From assembly GCF_014696625.1 (NCBI RefSeq), contig NZ_JACJQL010000055.1, positions 1 to 38,275 on the forward strand: 38,275 nucleotides of DNA, written 5' to 3'. The notes under the pieces were generated by a model that had not been told where the DNA came from, did no database searches, and was given only the letters and a program-made list of their open reading frames with translations. The position numbers were made by a program, and so were the translations under genes. Origin of the DNA: Nostoc parmelioides FACHB-3921 (GTDB taxonomy: Bacteria > Cyanobacteriota > Cyanobacteriia > Cyanobacteriales > Nostocaceae). Position 1 is the stretch's first letter. Every line of letters begins with the position of its first letter. Shown here one piece after another: positions 17,174 through 25,787 of this stretch.

Positions 17174-17692
17174 ATGCAAATTCTTTATTGGCTACTCATT
17201 GCCTTAATGCTGGTAGGTGTTGTTGGTGCAGTAGTTCCTGCTATCCCTGGAACCAGTTTAATTTTAATTGCCATTATCATTTGGGGAATTGTTAGTAGTT
17301 CCTTTGCGGCGATTAAAATTCCCTTGATTGTGACAATTGTTGTGTTGATTTTAAGTATTGGAGTTGATTTTCTAGCTGGATACTTGGGTGCAAAACAAGC
17401 AGGTGCTAGCAAGTGGGGTCAAATTGGCGCATTTGTGGGTTTGCTTTTGGGTTTTTTCGGATTATTACCGGCTTTGCCTTTTGGCGGCCCACTGTTGGGG
17501 ATTTTATTTGGGCCGTTGTTAGGGGCGATTGTGGGTGAGTATATTTACCGAAGGGAATTTTGGTTAGCGGTGAAGGCTGGTATTGGTATTGTTGTCGGTA
17601 CGTTGGTAGGGAATTTAATTCAAGGGGTTTTGGCGATCGCTACAGTTGCAGTATTCTTGTTTACAACCTGGCCACAAGTATTCGGTAATTAA
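17174..17692 (+). CDS. DUF456 family membrane protein
   Basis: A 172-residue, Gly/Ile/Val-rich integral membrane protein with about four or five membrane segments. The DUF456 signature is visible as VVPAIPGTSLI near residues 21-31, then DFLAGYLGAKQAGASKWG and GPLLGAIVGEYIYRRE. Function unknown. It starts 21 nt after the CCB gene and is followed 11 nt later by the Rpn/DUF4351 gene. Two decayed copies of its last about 90 bp occur downstream at 18600-18689 and 19970-20064. Confidence 0.8.
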   Translation: MQILYWLLIALMLVGVVGAVVPAIPGTSLILIAIIIWGIVSSSFAAIKIPLIVTIVVLILSIGVDFLAGYLGAKQAGASKWGQIGAFVGLLLGFFGLLPALPFGGPLLGILFGPLLGAIVGEYIYRREFWLAVKAGIGIVVGTLVGNLIQGVLAIATVAVFLFTTWPQVFGN

Positions 17693-17703
17693 AATTATCA
17701 TCA

Positions 17704-18537
17704 ATGTCATTTGATAATCTCTGCAAGCTGTTATCGGAAAAATATCCCGAAAACTTTGCTAGTTGGGTTCTCGGAACACCCCAAACCACAGTCAAAGTCC
17801 TCAAAACCGAATTGAGTATTGAACCAATCAGGGCTGATTACGTCACATTCCTACAACTACAAGGACGTATTCTCCATCTGGAATTTCAAACCAAACTCGA
17901 ATCCACACCACCATTACCGCTACGAATGTTGGATTATTGGGTGAGATTGTATCGTTTATACCGTCTACCAGTCACCCAAGTTGTTGTTTTATTGCTTCCT
18001 CCTACACCAGAAACAGTCATTGAAACAGCATTCACCGTAGAAAATACTCGTCATGAGTACCGAGTAATTCGGATGTGGGAGGAAAATCCAGAACTATTTC
18101 TCAATGATTCGGCTTTGTTACCATTAGCACCACTCACAGCCACAACTCAGCCGCAAATATTACTACAACAAGTTGTCCAGCAGGTTAATCAAGTTGAGGA
18201 AACAAAACGACCGGAAATATCTGCTTATACTCAAATATTGGCGGGGTTAAAATATAAAAAGGACTTGATTAGACAACTATTCCGGGAGGGTATGATGCGC
18301 GAATCAGTTATTTATCAAGAAATTCTGGCTGAGGGCGAACAACGAGGTGAACAACGGGAGCGATCGCTTGTTCTCCGACTATTAACACGACGAGTAGGAG
18401 AATTACCCCAAGATATGGGCGATCGCCTAGAAACTCTCTCCTTAGAACAATTAGAAAATTTGGGCGAAGCGCTGTTAGATTTTACTAATCTTGCTGACTT
18501 ACTCTTGTGGTTAGACAACTATTCCGGGAAGGTATGA
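17704..18537 (+). CDS. Rpn-family PD-(D/E)XK nuclease with C-terminal DUF4351
   Basis: A 277-residue Rpn-type protein. The nuclease core shows IRADYVTFLQLQGRILHLEFQTK (conserved Asp, then the E-x-Q pair) at about residues 42-64, and MLDYWVRLYRLYRLPVTQVVVLL. After a glutamine-rich linker the C-terminal DUF4351 domain reads LVLRLLTRRVGELPQDMGDR to LADLLLWLD. The last residues, NYSGKV, are not typical of the family. They come from a 90-bp repeat that also occurs inside this gene, so the 3' end has been rebuilt by a partial tandem duplication. Expected activity is nonspecific DNA cleavage; biological role uncertain. Confidence 0.8.
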   Translation: MSFDNLCKLLSEKYPENFASWVLGTPQTTVKVLKTELSIEPIRADYVTFLQLQGRILHLEFQTKLESTPPLPLRMLDYWVRLYRLYRLPVTQVVVLLLPPTPETVIETAFTVENTRHEYRVIRMWEENPELFLNDSALLPLAPLTATTQPQILLQQVVQQVNQVEETKRPEISAYTQILAGLKYKKDLIRQLFREGMMRESVIYQEILAEGEQRGEQRERSLVLRLLTRRVGELPQDMGDRLETLSLEQLENLGEALLDFTNLADLLLWLDNYSGKV

Positions 18538-18598
18538 TGTGCGAGTCAGTGATTTATCAGGAAATTTTGGCTGAGGGTGAACAACGAGAGCGATCGCC
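18269..18598 (+). repeat. Imperfect direct repeat: Rpn gene segment duplicated after its own 3' end
   Basis: The stretch from ttagacaactattccggga to gagcgatcgc occurs at about 18269-18367 and again at about 18511-18596. Differences are scattered substitutions and a 9-bp gap (gaggtgaac-type repeat). The second copy overlaps the last codons and stop of the Rpn gene. Confidence 0.8.
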
Positions 18599-18599
18599 A

Positions 18600-18689
18600 G
18601 TAGGGTATTTAATTTAAGGAATGTTGGCGATCAATACAGTTGCGGTATTATTATTATTTACAAGCTAGACATAGTTATTTGGTAATTAG
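18600..18689 (+). pseudogene. Decayed copy of the DUF456 gene 3' end (copy B)
   Basis: Reading gta ggg tat tta att taa and on to ggt aat tag in the frame of the DUF456 tail gives VGYLI-stop-GMLAINTVAVLLLFTS-stop-T-stop-LFGN-stop, against VGNLIQGVLAIATVAVFLFT...VFGN-stop in the intact gene. Three internal stops show it is not functional. It directly follows the duplicated Rpn segment. Confidence 0.75.
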
Positions 18690-19182
18690 AAAAGTTTCTA
18701 GGTACATAATTAATCTGCGATCGTCGGCTTGATGCCTTGATAGCAGCAAAACACTAGCACAGTATAAAAGGAGCAGACTTTAATTTTTTAAAATCCCTGC
18801 TGTATTGTGAGTGTAAAGTATACGATTTAAAATTTATGTAATTACGCTGGATAGCAAATAAATGTTTAGTAAGCGTTTGTAATCTAACGTACATGATATA
18901 TTTGGTATATAAAATTTGTAAACATCATACTTACGGCATCTACTGACCAACCTACCAAGAATTACATAAAAGGCTGACTCATCTAGCTTGGTTATGCAGG
19001 ATTGATCGTAGCCATTGCTTTGAGCAAATTTTACTATTTATATGAATTGGTATTATAAGTTGGTTTTTTATACTTCATTGTCAATAGTCTAAGCTCAAGA
19101 CAAGCTCTCGTATTTTGTTTATTATGTGTGAACTTTAGCAACACATAAATTATTTTCTACGTATTTTTACTAGGAGTTGATA
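18690..19182 (+). other. Intergenic region upstream of the first PEP-CTERM gene
   Basis: About 490 bp of AT-rich sequence without an ORF I would defend. It should hold the promoter of the PEP-CTERM gene; AGGAG at 19172-19176 is that gene's ribosome binding site, 6 nt before its ATG. No terminator, RNA gene or repeat was recognised here. Confidence 0.4.
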
Positions 19183-19917
19183 ATGGTCGTTTCTATAAAA
19201 AATTGTTTGAAAGGAGCAGTTGTAGCATTAGCATCTGTCCCTGTAGTCACTGCTGGCTTATTAATTTCTGTTGATTCGGCTCAGGGGTCTGTGCTGTTTG
19301 GTGGCTTTTTGTTAAGCCCTGGTAATACATCTGAGTTTGGTAGTAGTACAGTCACACTAACAAAAAACTCTTTAAATTTCTTGCCTCAACCAATAACACC
19401 AGTTGTTATTGAGCCTGTAGCAGGAAGTTTTGCCAAATTTAATACAGGTAATATTCGTAACAATATCACCTTTGGAACTCCTGTTAAAGCTGACTACCTA
19501 TTTATGGATCTTGGTTCACTACCTATCAATGGTTTGATTTCATCTAATACTGATACCAGCTCTTTAACAGACGGGAAAAACACCTTCACTGTTACAGGCT
19601 CTGCTTATGAACTTATTGACGGTGGTATTAGCACTATGGTTGATGTTTCAGTTTGGGGATTCTTTACGGGTGAGAATTCTAATGAGATAACAAACGCTGT
19701 GGGCAACATAACTTTTACGATTGGCAATAGAACAATTGGTGATGTTCGAGAAATCTTGAATGCAAATGGTAGTATCTCTGATTTGACTTTTTCTGGTTCA
19801 TTTTTTCCTAGTGTATGCGGGAGATGCGGAATTATTCCTGAACCAGCCACAATCTTGGGGCTGGTATTATTTGGCGGGGGAATGGCTATTACTCGTCGTC
19901 CCAAAAATGTAGGTTAG
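19183..19917 (+). CDS. PEP-CTERM sorting domain protein (244 aa)
   Basis: A secreted protein with an N-terminal signal peptide (GAVVALASVPVVTAGLLISV, then SAQG). The body is beta-rich with no recognised enzyme domain. The C-terminal PEP-CTERM anchor is complete: IIPEPATILGLVLFGGGMAI followed by basic residues TRRPK. Such proteins are processed by an exosortase and displayed on or released from the cell surface; no exosortase is in this window. The ATG at 19183 is preceded by AGGAG with 6-nt spacing, better than the TTG at 19177. It converges on a second PEP-CTERM gene. Confidence 0.85.
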   Translation: MVVSIKNCLKGAVVALASVPVVTAGLLISVDSAQGSVLFGGFLLSPGNTSEFGSSTVTLTKNSLNFLPQPITPVVIEPVAGSFAKFNTGNIRNNITFGTPVKADYLFMDLGSLPINGLISSNTDTSSLTDGKNTFTVTGSAYELIDGGISTMVDVSVWGFFTGENSNEITNAVGNITFTIGNRTIGDVREILNANGSISDLTFSGSFFPSVCGRCGIIPEPATILGLVLFGGGMAITRRPKNVG

Positions 19918-19969
19918 TCAATACCTTCGTTAATACATCAACTCATCCTCGTAAATTGTCTAAGATATT

Positions 19970-20064
19970 GATACCGTGGTAGGGAGTTTGATTGAAGGGT
20001 GTTGGCGATCGTGGCTGTTTCAGTCTTCTTGTTTACAACTCGGCCGCAAGTATTTGGTGGTTGA
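19970..20064 (+). pseudogene. Decayed copy of the DUF456 gene 3' end (copy C)
   Basis: gtggtagggagtttgattgaaggg matches the DUF456 gene at about 17602-17626. After a single-base deletion the frame continues as LAIVAVSVFLFTTRPQVFGG-stop, compared with LAIATVAVFLFTTWPQVFGN-stop in the intact gene. Protein-level conservation with only one frameshift suggests a relic of a divergent paralogue rather than a recent copy. Upstream sequence shows no further DUF456 match. Confidence 0.75.
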
Positions 20065-20291
20065 TAATTACATACTATGTCTTAATTAAATTAATAAACC
20101 CCCACGACTTTATATCAGCCACAGGGGATTCATTCATCAAGTTTAAGTTACGAATTTAAATTCAATGCCGTGTTTAGCTAAAAAAGTTTTACTTGCAGGA
20201 TGATAACTACTGACTTTACTAGTAGCTAAACCTGATCTCAAAGTGAAATACTAAATTCATTTAAGATTATGGTTCTGCAAGATAGCTTTTA
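20065..20291. other. Convergent spacer between the DUF456 relic and the second PEP-CTERM gene
   Basis: AT-rich, no ORF. Short CCCC and GGGG arms around 20100-20130 could pair across about 20 nt, but no T-tract follows, so no terminator is called. Confidence 0.3.
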
Positions 20292-20957
20292 TTAAGCATT
20301 GACAGATGCTTTCTTTTTCTTAGCCAAGTTATTGGTGAAGAAAGCGCCTAAGCCTAAAGCAGCAAGTCCAATTGTTGCAGTAGGTTCTGGTGTAACTCTA
20401 CGAACGTCAGCTTGTAAAGTTATGGAGAAGCTACCATCACCAAATATCTGATTTGCTGTTAAAGTTCCTGTACCAAGCGCATCATCAGCGGCACTAAAAA
20501 AGGTTCCTGTTAAGGGAAGAATACTCAATGCATTAATGTTACCAACTAGGCTGCTAGTAACAGTAAAGGGAGCATTAGCGCGGAAAGTTGTACCATCACT
20601 GAATAGAATAAAGGGGTCAGTAGTCGTACCGCTGTATGTACCAGCACCAATGTTAGTCAAGATGATATCAGCTACAGCAGCAGAAGTGCCTCTCAAAAAA
20701 GCGAAATCATTATTAGTTGTTGCATTGTTTGAAACTACTTCTTCCAGAAAATCAATTGTTATGTTGAGAGGATTTGGATTTGCTTGAGTTGGAGGATTTG
20801 TTAATAGAGCCGAACCGCTGACATTGACTAAACTGGAAGTGGTGAATGTTACTGCTTGAGCAGATGAAATATTAGAAGATAAAGCAACAACAGATCCTAA
20901 AGCTAGAGAGGTGCTAGCTAAGGCTAATGCTTGCCCTACAGTCTTAAAGTTTGCCAT
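20292..20957 (-). CDS. PEP-CTERM sorting domain protein (221 aa)
   Basis: Signal peptide VGQALALASTSLALGSVVAL with SSAQA cleavage region, a Thr/Asn/Ser-rich beta body, and a C-terminal TPEPTATIGLAALGLGAFF anchor followed by LAKKKKAS. This is the PEP motif, membrane helix and basic tail of an exosortase substrate. It is not closely similar to the first PEP-CTERM protein. The ATG at 20957 is chosen; a GTG at 20966 is also in frame and neither has a clear ribosome binding site. Likely extracellular or surface protein of unknown role. Confidence 0.8.
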   Translation of the reverse strand: MANFKTVGQALALASTSLALGSVVALSSNISSAQAVTFTTSSLVNVSGSALLTNPPTQANPNPLNITIDFLEEVVSNNATTNNDFAFLRGTSAAVADIILTNIGAGTYSGTTTDPFILFSDGTTFRANAPFTVTSSLVGNINALSILPLTGTFFSAADDALGTGTLTANQIFGDGSFSITLQADVRRVTPEPTATIGLAALGLGAFFTNNLAKKKKASVNA

Positions 20958-20966
20958 GTTTTTCAC

Positions 20967-21669
20967 TATTTAAATGAATAAGTTTGTGGAATGCTTAGTG
21001 TGATAGGGTACTGAGACAGATCTACAAACCTGCTCATTAAGTAAAGGTCACAGGGGTATTAGTATTTCTAAGTATATACCACACTAAAACAATTAAGGAG
21101 AGATAAATTAGAGCTTGGCTGTGAAACAGTAATACTCTAATTTGCAACTGTAAGTATTATTACACGCAAATTTTATACATAAATTAAAATATCCATAAAG
21201 CACACACTAAGTTTTTGTAAACCACTTAAAATATTTTTTGTAAGAAGATAAATCATACCTAACGGTACTTAAACATTTTTGAGGCAGAAACAAGGCTCAA
21301 ACCTATACAGGGTAAGGAAGATACGCTGAAGGCTCAAAAATGCCCCAAACCCATATATATACAGAAACCAGGTCAATCGAGGTCAAAGCTTTTGCGTATA
21401 TACGTTTGATAGTTTTTTTTGGAACTAGTTTTTGTCTCAGCCCCACTAATTTTGTGCATTATTAAGATTAGTATTTCACTATCAATAAATATTAATCTTG
21501 ATTAGATATATAACCGGCTTTCAGTACATTGCTAATCTTACTGATGAGCGTCGATGGATTCTCCAATTTTTTGGTGCGCCTTGCCGAAAATATTATCTCC
21601 TTACCTGATGCACCTGCGGAATGTGGGTTTTATTTGCTTATTTTGTTACTTAATACTTTTTTCCTAGTT
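20967..21669. other. Intergenic region with a possible short coding relic on the plus strand
   Basis: About 700 bp, AT-rich. The right part (about 21519-21630, +) reads, without interruption and before a TGA, IANLTDERRWILQFFGAP followed by CRKYYLLT. This looks protein-like and is followed by a strong hairpin terminator, but it has no ATG and I cannot name its family. A competing 61-codon frame from a TTG at 21529 looks like noise. The left part is upstream of the minus-strand PEP-CTERM gene and has no recognised site apart from the palindrome cgtatatacg near 21394. Confidence 0.3.
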
Positions 21670-21708
21670 AAAATTAGGCGTTACTATTTGAAACGCCTAA
21701 TTTTTGTT
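21670..21708 (+). terminator. Strong hairpin terminator, probably bidirectional
   Basis: AAAATTAGGCGTT (21670-21682) pairs perfectly over 13 bp with AACGCCTAATTTT (21692-21704), with a 9-base loop and a following T-rich tract on the plus strand. It lies 14 bp beyond the stop of the calpain-like gene on the minus strand, so it probably serves that gene. The plus-strand T-tract is the better one. Confidence 0.75.
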
Positions 21709-21721
21709 AAGTGATTTCTTC

Positions 21722-24202
21722 TTAAGCTATCTCAAAACCATAATCAAAATGTTTGCTGATGTTATCGAAAGCCAAGTCTATGAAACCGTCATTAGAACCA
21801 CTCAAGGTTCGACCATCTACTCCCCAAGGATTACGAACTATAATCCTCCTCTCACCATTAGCATTGCTATAGACATTTGTTACTGAATAGGCATGATAAC
21901 CTACAATGTAGTCCGTACTATTGGGTGTTATTCTAGCTATAGCTATAGCTTTACCACTTGCTAAAGCAGTGTCAATAGCAGAATATGTAGTAGCAACATT
22001 CCCATGAAAGGGATCTATATAAGTGCTATTTTTGCCTGTAATTGATGTCAAATGACGATAAAAACTACCTCCATTGCCAATTACATTATAGCCAGGAGTA
22101 TTAGTTGCCCACTCTCGCCATTGGGCATACGCTTTTTCTACTAAAGCCACCCAAATAACACCATTATTAGTTTTAGCAGCTATGTTAGTAGGAATACGTC
22201 GGTCAACAGTCACATATTGTGCTTCACCATTACTGTAAAAACGCATGGTGTATGTGTTATCACCATTATCTGTAATCATATTATTGATTGCTGAACTGGA
22301 AGTATTGCCAGAGTCATTAGACTGACGGCCAAAAGTTGCACCCAATACAGCTAGAAACGTACAATTGCCTAACCTGCCTTGGTCAATATGACCAATGCGT
22401 GCTTCGTTAGCAGTGCCATAAAGAGTACCTTTTACAACAGTGTATGTAAGATTTTTACCATTAAACACAGGTGTGGGTGCTACTGTGCCTAAGAACCAAC
22501 GACCGACTAAACTCGACTCAAAATTAGTAGCACTCATATCTACAGATGCACCATTAGCAACCTGTGTGGAAAGCCATTTCACAGGGTCTTGCATACTAAA
22601 ACGATTGCTAGCACCCACCAATGTTCTGAGGTCTTTTACTTCATCAGCATTTACCTTAGAATCATCTTGTACATTTCTGAAGATATCCAGCATATCCTGA
22701 CGGCTTAAGTTACCGTCAGAGGCTAAGTTGCGGGTTAATGTAATGAGTTGTTGGTCGAGAAGATTTTGGCTGAACCAATCTTGAATAGTAGCCGATGTTG
22801 TTGTGGTTGGTGTGGTCGTTACGGTAAACGTCTGGTTGACTGTATTACTAGCAGCACCCATCTTGTCGTAAGCTATGCCTTGGAGAGTATAAGTGCCAAC
22901 TGCCAGATTCAAGCTGCTTAAAGACAAACTGTAGCTGAAACCTGCCTTATTTGCATTGCTAGAATCGACAGTAAATTTGGTCACATCAGCCACATTTATC
23001 CAACTTCCGTCTGCTTTTTGAATGCGGAAGTCTACTTTAGAAATGTCGCTCACACCGTTGTTGTCCGATACCCAAGCACTGTTGATACTGAGGGTGTCTG
23101 TTGGTTTAAGGCTGGTGTTGTTCAGCTTAAAATCTAGTGCAGTTGGGGCAAAATTTTCAAATACCTTGAGATTGTAATTAGTATTGCCACTTTGTGAATA
23201 GACTCTAATGAAATAATTGCCAGCATCTAGAGTTGTGCGGATTGATTCGCTACTGCTTCCAGTTCTGTAAGCACCAGTAACAACTTCACCGCCATCAAAA
23301 AAGCCATTGCTGTTGGAGTCTCTGATGATCTGTACATCTGCATTAGCACTCAGACCATCAACAACGAGATTCAGGTTACCACGAGCAGACAAACTGAAAC
23401 TGTAGAAATCGTTGAGGTTTGTTGAATCCACCCTATCTGCAAAAGTCTGGGTATTTGCAGATAAAGTTATTTTCTTCGCATTAGTTAATGTGAGTCCAGG
23501 ATTCTCAATCGTCAGACCTAATCGTACTGTATTACTAGCACCACCTGTCTTGTCATAAGCTATGCCTTGGAGAGTATAAGTGCCAGCAGCTAAATTCAAG
23601 CTGTTGAGAGACAAACTATGGCTGAAACTTGCCTTATTTGTATTGTTAGGATCGACAGTAAATTTAGTAGCATCAGCTACATCTATCCAACTTCCGTTTG
23701 CTCTTTGTATACGGAAATCTACTCTGGAGAGGTCACTAACACCGTTTCTATCTGATACCCAACCACTGTTGATATTGAGTGTATCTGTTGCTTTGAGGCT
23801 GCTGTCATTCAGCGTAAACTCTAGTGCAGTTGGGGCGAAATTTTCAAATACCTTGAGATTGTAGTTAGTATTGCCAGTGTTGGAATAGACTCTGATGAAA
23901 TAATTGCCAGCATCTAGAGTCCTGCGAATTGATTCACTACTGCTTCCAGTCTTGTTAGAACTATTGAGTACTTCGCCGCTATCAACTAGACCATTGCTGT
24001 TAGTATCTCTAATTAACTGCAAATCTGCATTAGCGCTCAAACCATCAACAGCAATATTAAGACTACTACGAGCGGACAGACTGAAACTATAAAAATCATT
24101 AGGATCTGTCGAATCCACACGGTATGCGAAAGTCTGGATATTAGAGGATACAGTAAGCTTTCTAGCAGTAGTTAATGTGTTACCTGCATTATCAAGAGTC
24201 AT
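21722..24202 (-). CDS. Calpain-like (C2) cysteine protease with two PPC plus Ig-like modules
   Basis: 826 residues. The N-terminal 460 residues are two copies of a bacterial pre-peptidase C-terminal (PPC) domain (DPNDFYSFSLSARSSLNIAV to GNYFIRVYSNTGNTNYNLKV), each followed by an Ig-like domain (VDFRIQRANGSW to AGTYTLQGIAYDKTG). A linker with EF-hand-like segments (ASDGNLSRQDMLDIF; DDSKVNADEV) leads to the C-terminal peptidase. There QGRLGNCTFLAVLGA holds the catalytic Cys (near 612), VGYHAYSV the His (near 770) and VRNPWG the Asn (near 790): a complete calpain triad. No signal peptide is visible, so export would need another route such as type I secretion, as for other PPC proteins. No nearby inhibitor or secretion gene is seen. 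Confidence 0.88.
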   Translation of the reverse strand: MTLDNAGNTLTTARKLTVSSNIQTFAYRVDSTDPNDFYSFSLSARSSLNIAVDGLSANADLQLIRDTNSNGLVDSGEVLNSSNKTGSSSESIRRTLDAGNYFIRVYSNTGNTNYNLKVFENFAPTALEFTLNDSSLKATDTLNINSGWVSDRNGVSDLSRVDFRIQRANGSWIDVADATKFTVDPNNTNKASFSHSLSLNSLNLAAGTYTLQGIAYDKTGGASNTVRLGLTIENPGLTLTNAKKITLSANTQTFADRVDSTNLNDFYSFSLSARGNLNLVVDGLSANADVQIIRDSNSNGFFDGGEVVTGAYRTGSSSESIRTTLDAGNYFIRVYSQSGNTNYNLKVFENFAPTALDFKLNNTSLKPTDTLSINSAWVSDNNGVSDISKVDFRIQKADGSWINVADVTKFTVDSSNANKAGFSYSLSLSSLNLAVGTYTLQGIAYDKMGAASNTVNQTFTVTTTPTTTTSATIQDWFSQNLLDQQLITLTRNLASDGNLSRQDMLDIFRNVQDDSKVNADEVKDLRTLVGASNRFSMQDPVKWLSTQVANGASVDMSATNFESSLVGRWFLGTVAPTPVFNGKNLTYTVVKGTLYGTANEARIGHIDQGRLGNCTFLAVLGATFGRQSNDSGNTSSSAINNMITDNGDNTYTMRFYSNGEAQYVTVDRRIPTNIAAKTNNGVIWVALVEKAYAQWREWATNTPGYNVIGNGGSFYRHLTSITGKNSTYIDPFHGNVATTYSAIDTALASGKAIAIARITPNSTDYIVGYHAYSVTNVYSNANGERRIIVRNPWGVDGRTLSGSNDGFIDLAFDNISKHFDYGFEIA
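22815..24195 (-). repeat. Tandem duplication of about 690 bp inside the calpain-like gene
   Basis: The PPC plus Ig-like module is repeated at DNA level. For example taagctatgccttggagag with its flanks occurs near 22870 and again near 23560, and many substitutions separate the copies. The offset of about 690 bp is constant across the module. Confidence 0.8.
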
Positions 24203-24654
24203 AAGCTATGCCTGATTATACCTGGTTTAAAAAATGTCGCCATGAGTTTTCGTAGGGACACAAAGCATTGCATCCTTACATTTTGTTGAATTGATATGTT
24301 GTAAAAACTTTCTGATTTGTTATTTATTTGCCATTTAAGACAATTTGATAAAAGACACCCTGATGAATATTTAAAAATTCAATTCCAAGCAATAGTTATA
24401 TAGAGTGCAACTTAATGTTGCTTTCAAATATTCATGTTTAGCTAGGGTGCATTTACCCAATATAAACTCAATGTAAAATTACAGTAGAAACACTGAATTT
24501 AAGAATAAATATGTAATCAAGTTAAAATAAATATTTTTGTGTAAAGAATAATTACTTATTACAGATAAGTCGCTTTTTATGCGTGAAGTTTTAGCTGTTT
24601 GTAACATAGGGAAACCTTAGCCGAGTAGTAGTAGACGGGAACTTAGTTAGCAGC
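24203..24654. other. AT-rich spacer upstream of the calpain-like gene
   Basis: About 450 bp with no ORF, no T-tract hairpin and no recognised repeat. It presumably contains the promoter of the calpain-like gene, but I cannot place it. Confidence 0.3.
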
Positions 24655-24687
24655 AAAAAAGACTTGAATAAACTATCCAAGTCTTTT
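24655..24687. terminator. Bidirectional intrinsic terminator
   Basis: AAAAGACTTG (24657-24666) and CAAGTCTTTT (24678-24687) form a perfect 10-bp stem with an 11-base loop. T-rich tracts lie on both sides. It is the second of two terminators downstream of the nblB-like gene on the minus strand. Confidence 0.75.
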
Positions 24688-24797
24688 CTTTCGATATTCA
24701 GGGGAAATATTAAAAAATATTTCAGGGATATAATAACACCAAACGCGGATAATCTAGGTTTTAATGTCTTTTGGGGTAATCTTTTGCCAGAATAAAT

Positions 24798-24826
24798 AAA
24801 AAACCTCTATTTTTCAGAGGTTTTTT
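24798..24826. terminator. Bidirectional intrinsic terminator downstream of the nblB-like gene
   Basis: AAAAAACCTCT (24798-24808) pairs with AGAGGTTTTTT (24816-24826) over 11 bp with a 7-base loop, so each strand ends in six T. It lies about 215 bp after the stop of the HEAT-repeat gene and should end that transcript. Confidence 0.8.
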
Positions 24827-24871
24827 GTGTCTAAGGCTTAAGGACTCAATTAACAACCCTGATCTTGTCTC

Positions 24872-24976
24872 ATACCAATTTAATTAATGATTGCTACACA
24901 TCCTTGGGTGAAGAAGACGCGATGAATCGCGTCTCTACAGATGGTTTATTTGTCGCATTCTTTTTTTTATTGGTAT
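24872..24976. mobile_element. Putative 105-bp MITE-like element
   Basis: Ends are the inverted 8-mers ATACCAAT and ATTGGTAT, bordered by AT-rich arms. The centre carries the dispersed palindrome AGACGCGAT-GA-ATCGCGTCT (24915-24934). No ORF. The size, terminal inverted repeats and a core found elsewhere in the window suggest a non-autonomous mobile repeat; no target-site duplication was identified. Confidence 0.4.
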
Positions 24977-25040
24977 CACCTTCTGGCATCCTTATCCTAG
25001 AGGTGGATAGGGAAAGATAGAGTCTAGGGGTAATTGCCCA

Positions 25041-25703
25041 TTAAACTGATTGCAAAGATTGTTGAGCTTCCAGAGCGATCGCTTCTACTTCATCATTAAC
25101 CAAAGTCTCTAAAATAGATTTAGCTTCTGCACCACCCAAACGAGCTAGGGCTTGTGTGACTCGATAACGAATTTGCCAATCGGAACTGCTGGCGTAGGGA
25201 ACTAACAGAGGGACTGCTTGCAAATCTCCCAACTCACCCAGAGAACTAATAGCAGCAGTTTGGACTAACTCCACCTCTGAAGATAGTGCTTCTTTGAGTA
25301 GTTCAAACGATCGCGGATCTCCCAATTCTCCCAATGCAGCAATAATGCTAAATTGCACCAACCATTCAGGAGTATTGTGATATAGCTGTTGTAGGTCTTC
25401 AAAAGCAGCGTGTAATTTCAACGCACCCAAACAATCTGCGGCGGCTGCTTGCACATCAGCTTCCGGATCACTTAATAAACCACGCAATATATCTAACGAT
25501 AAATCCAAATCCTGAGCGCCAAGGGTATCGAACTGACTTACTGCTGAGTACCTGACACGGGAATTACTATCAGTAACAGCAACTTGTACTAATTCAAAAG
25601 CGATCGCTTTATCTAATTCCCGGATGTGATTTACCGCGCGCAAGCGATCGCCCAAATCTTCTGAACTGAGTGCTTCTCTTACAGACTCAGGAGTAATACT
25701 CAT
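25041..25703 (-). CDS. nblB: HEAT-repeat protein, NblB-like phycobilisome degradation factor
   Basis: A 220-residue protein made almost wholly of HEAT/PBS-lyase-type repeats of about 31 residues (for example VRYSAVSQFDTLG, VQAAAADCLGALK, VQFSIIAALGELGDPRSFELL, VQTAAISSLGELGDLQAVPLL, IRYRVTQALARLGG). The N-terminus SITPESVREALSSEDLGDRLRAV and overall length match the cyanobacterial NblB group. NblB is related to phycocyanobilin lyases and acts in phycobilisome breakdown during nutrient stress. No lyase partner is adjacent. The HEAT architecture is certain; the NblB label rests on recalled similarity and could instead be a related HEAT or lyase subunit. Confidence 0.7.
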   Translation of the reverse strand: MSITPESVREALSSEDLGDRLRAVNHIRELDKAIAFELVQVAVTDSNSRVRYSAVSQFDTLGAQDLDLSLDILRGLLSDPEADVQAAAADCLGALKLHAAFEDLQQLYHNTPEWLVQFSIIAALGELGDPRSFELLKEALSSEVELVQTAAISSLGELGDLQAVPLLVPYASSSDWQIRYRVTQALARLGGAEAKSILETLVNDEVEAIALEAQQSLQSV

Positions 25704-25739
25704 TTAATTATCCTAATTTACAAAGGGTTTTAAAAAACT

Positions 25740-25787
25740 TATTAGTCCATAGTCAATAGTCCAAAGTAAAAAACTGTTGACTGTTGA
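25740..25787. repeat. STRR-like heptamers (agtccat, agtcaat, gttgact)
   Basis: Short run of degenerate heptamers between the NblB-like and CBS genes, ending in gttgactgttgac next to the CBS stop. Confidence 0.6.

Noticed and set aside
21529..21714. 61-codon plus-strand ORF starting with TTG
   Set aside because: It runs through the terminator hairpin and has hydrophobic low-quality composition; another frame of the same DNA looks more protein-like.
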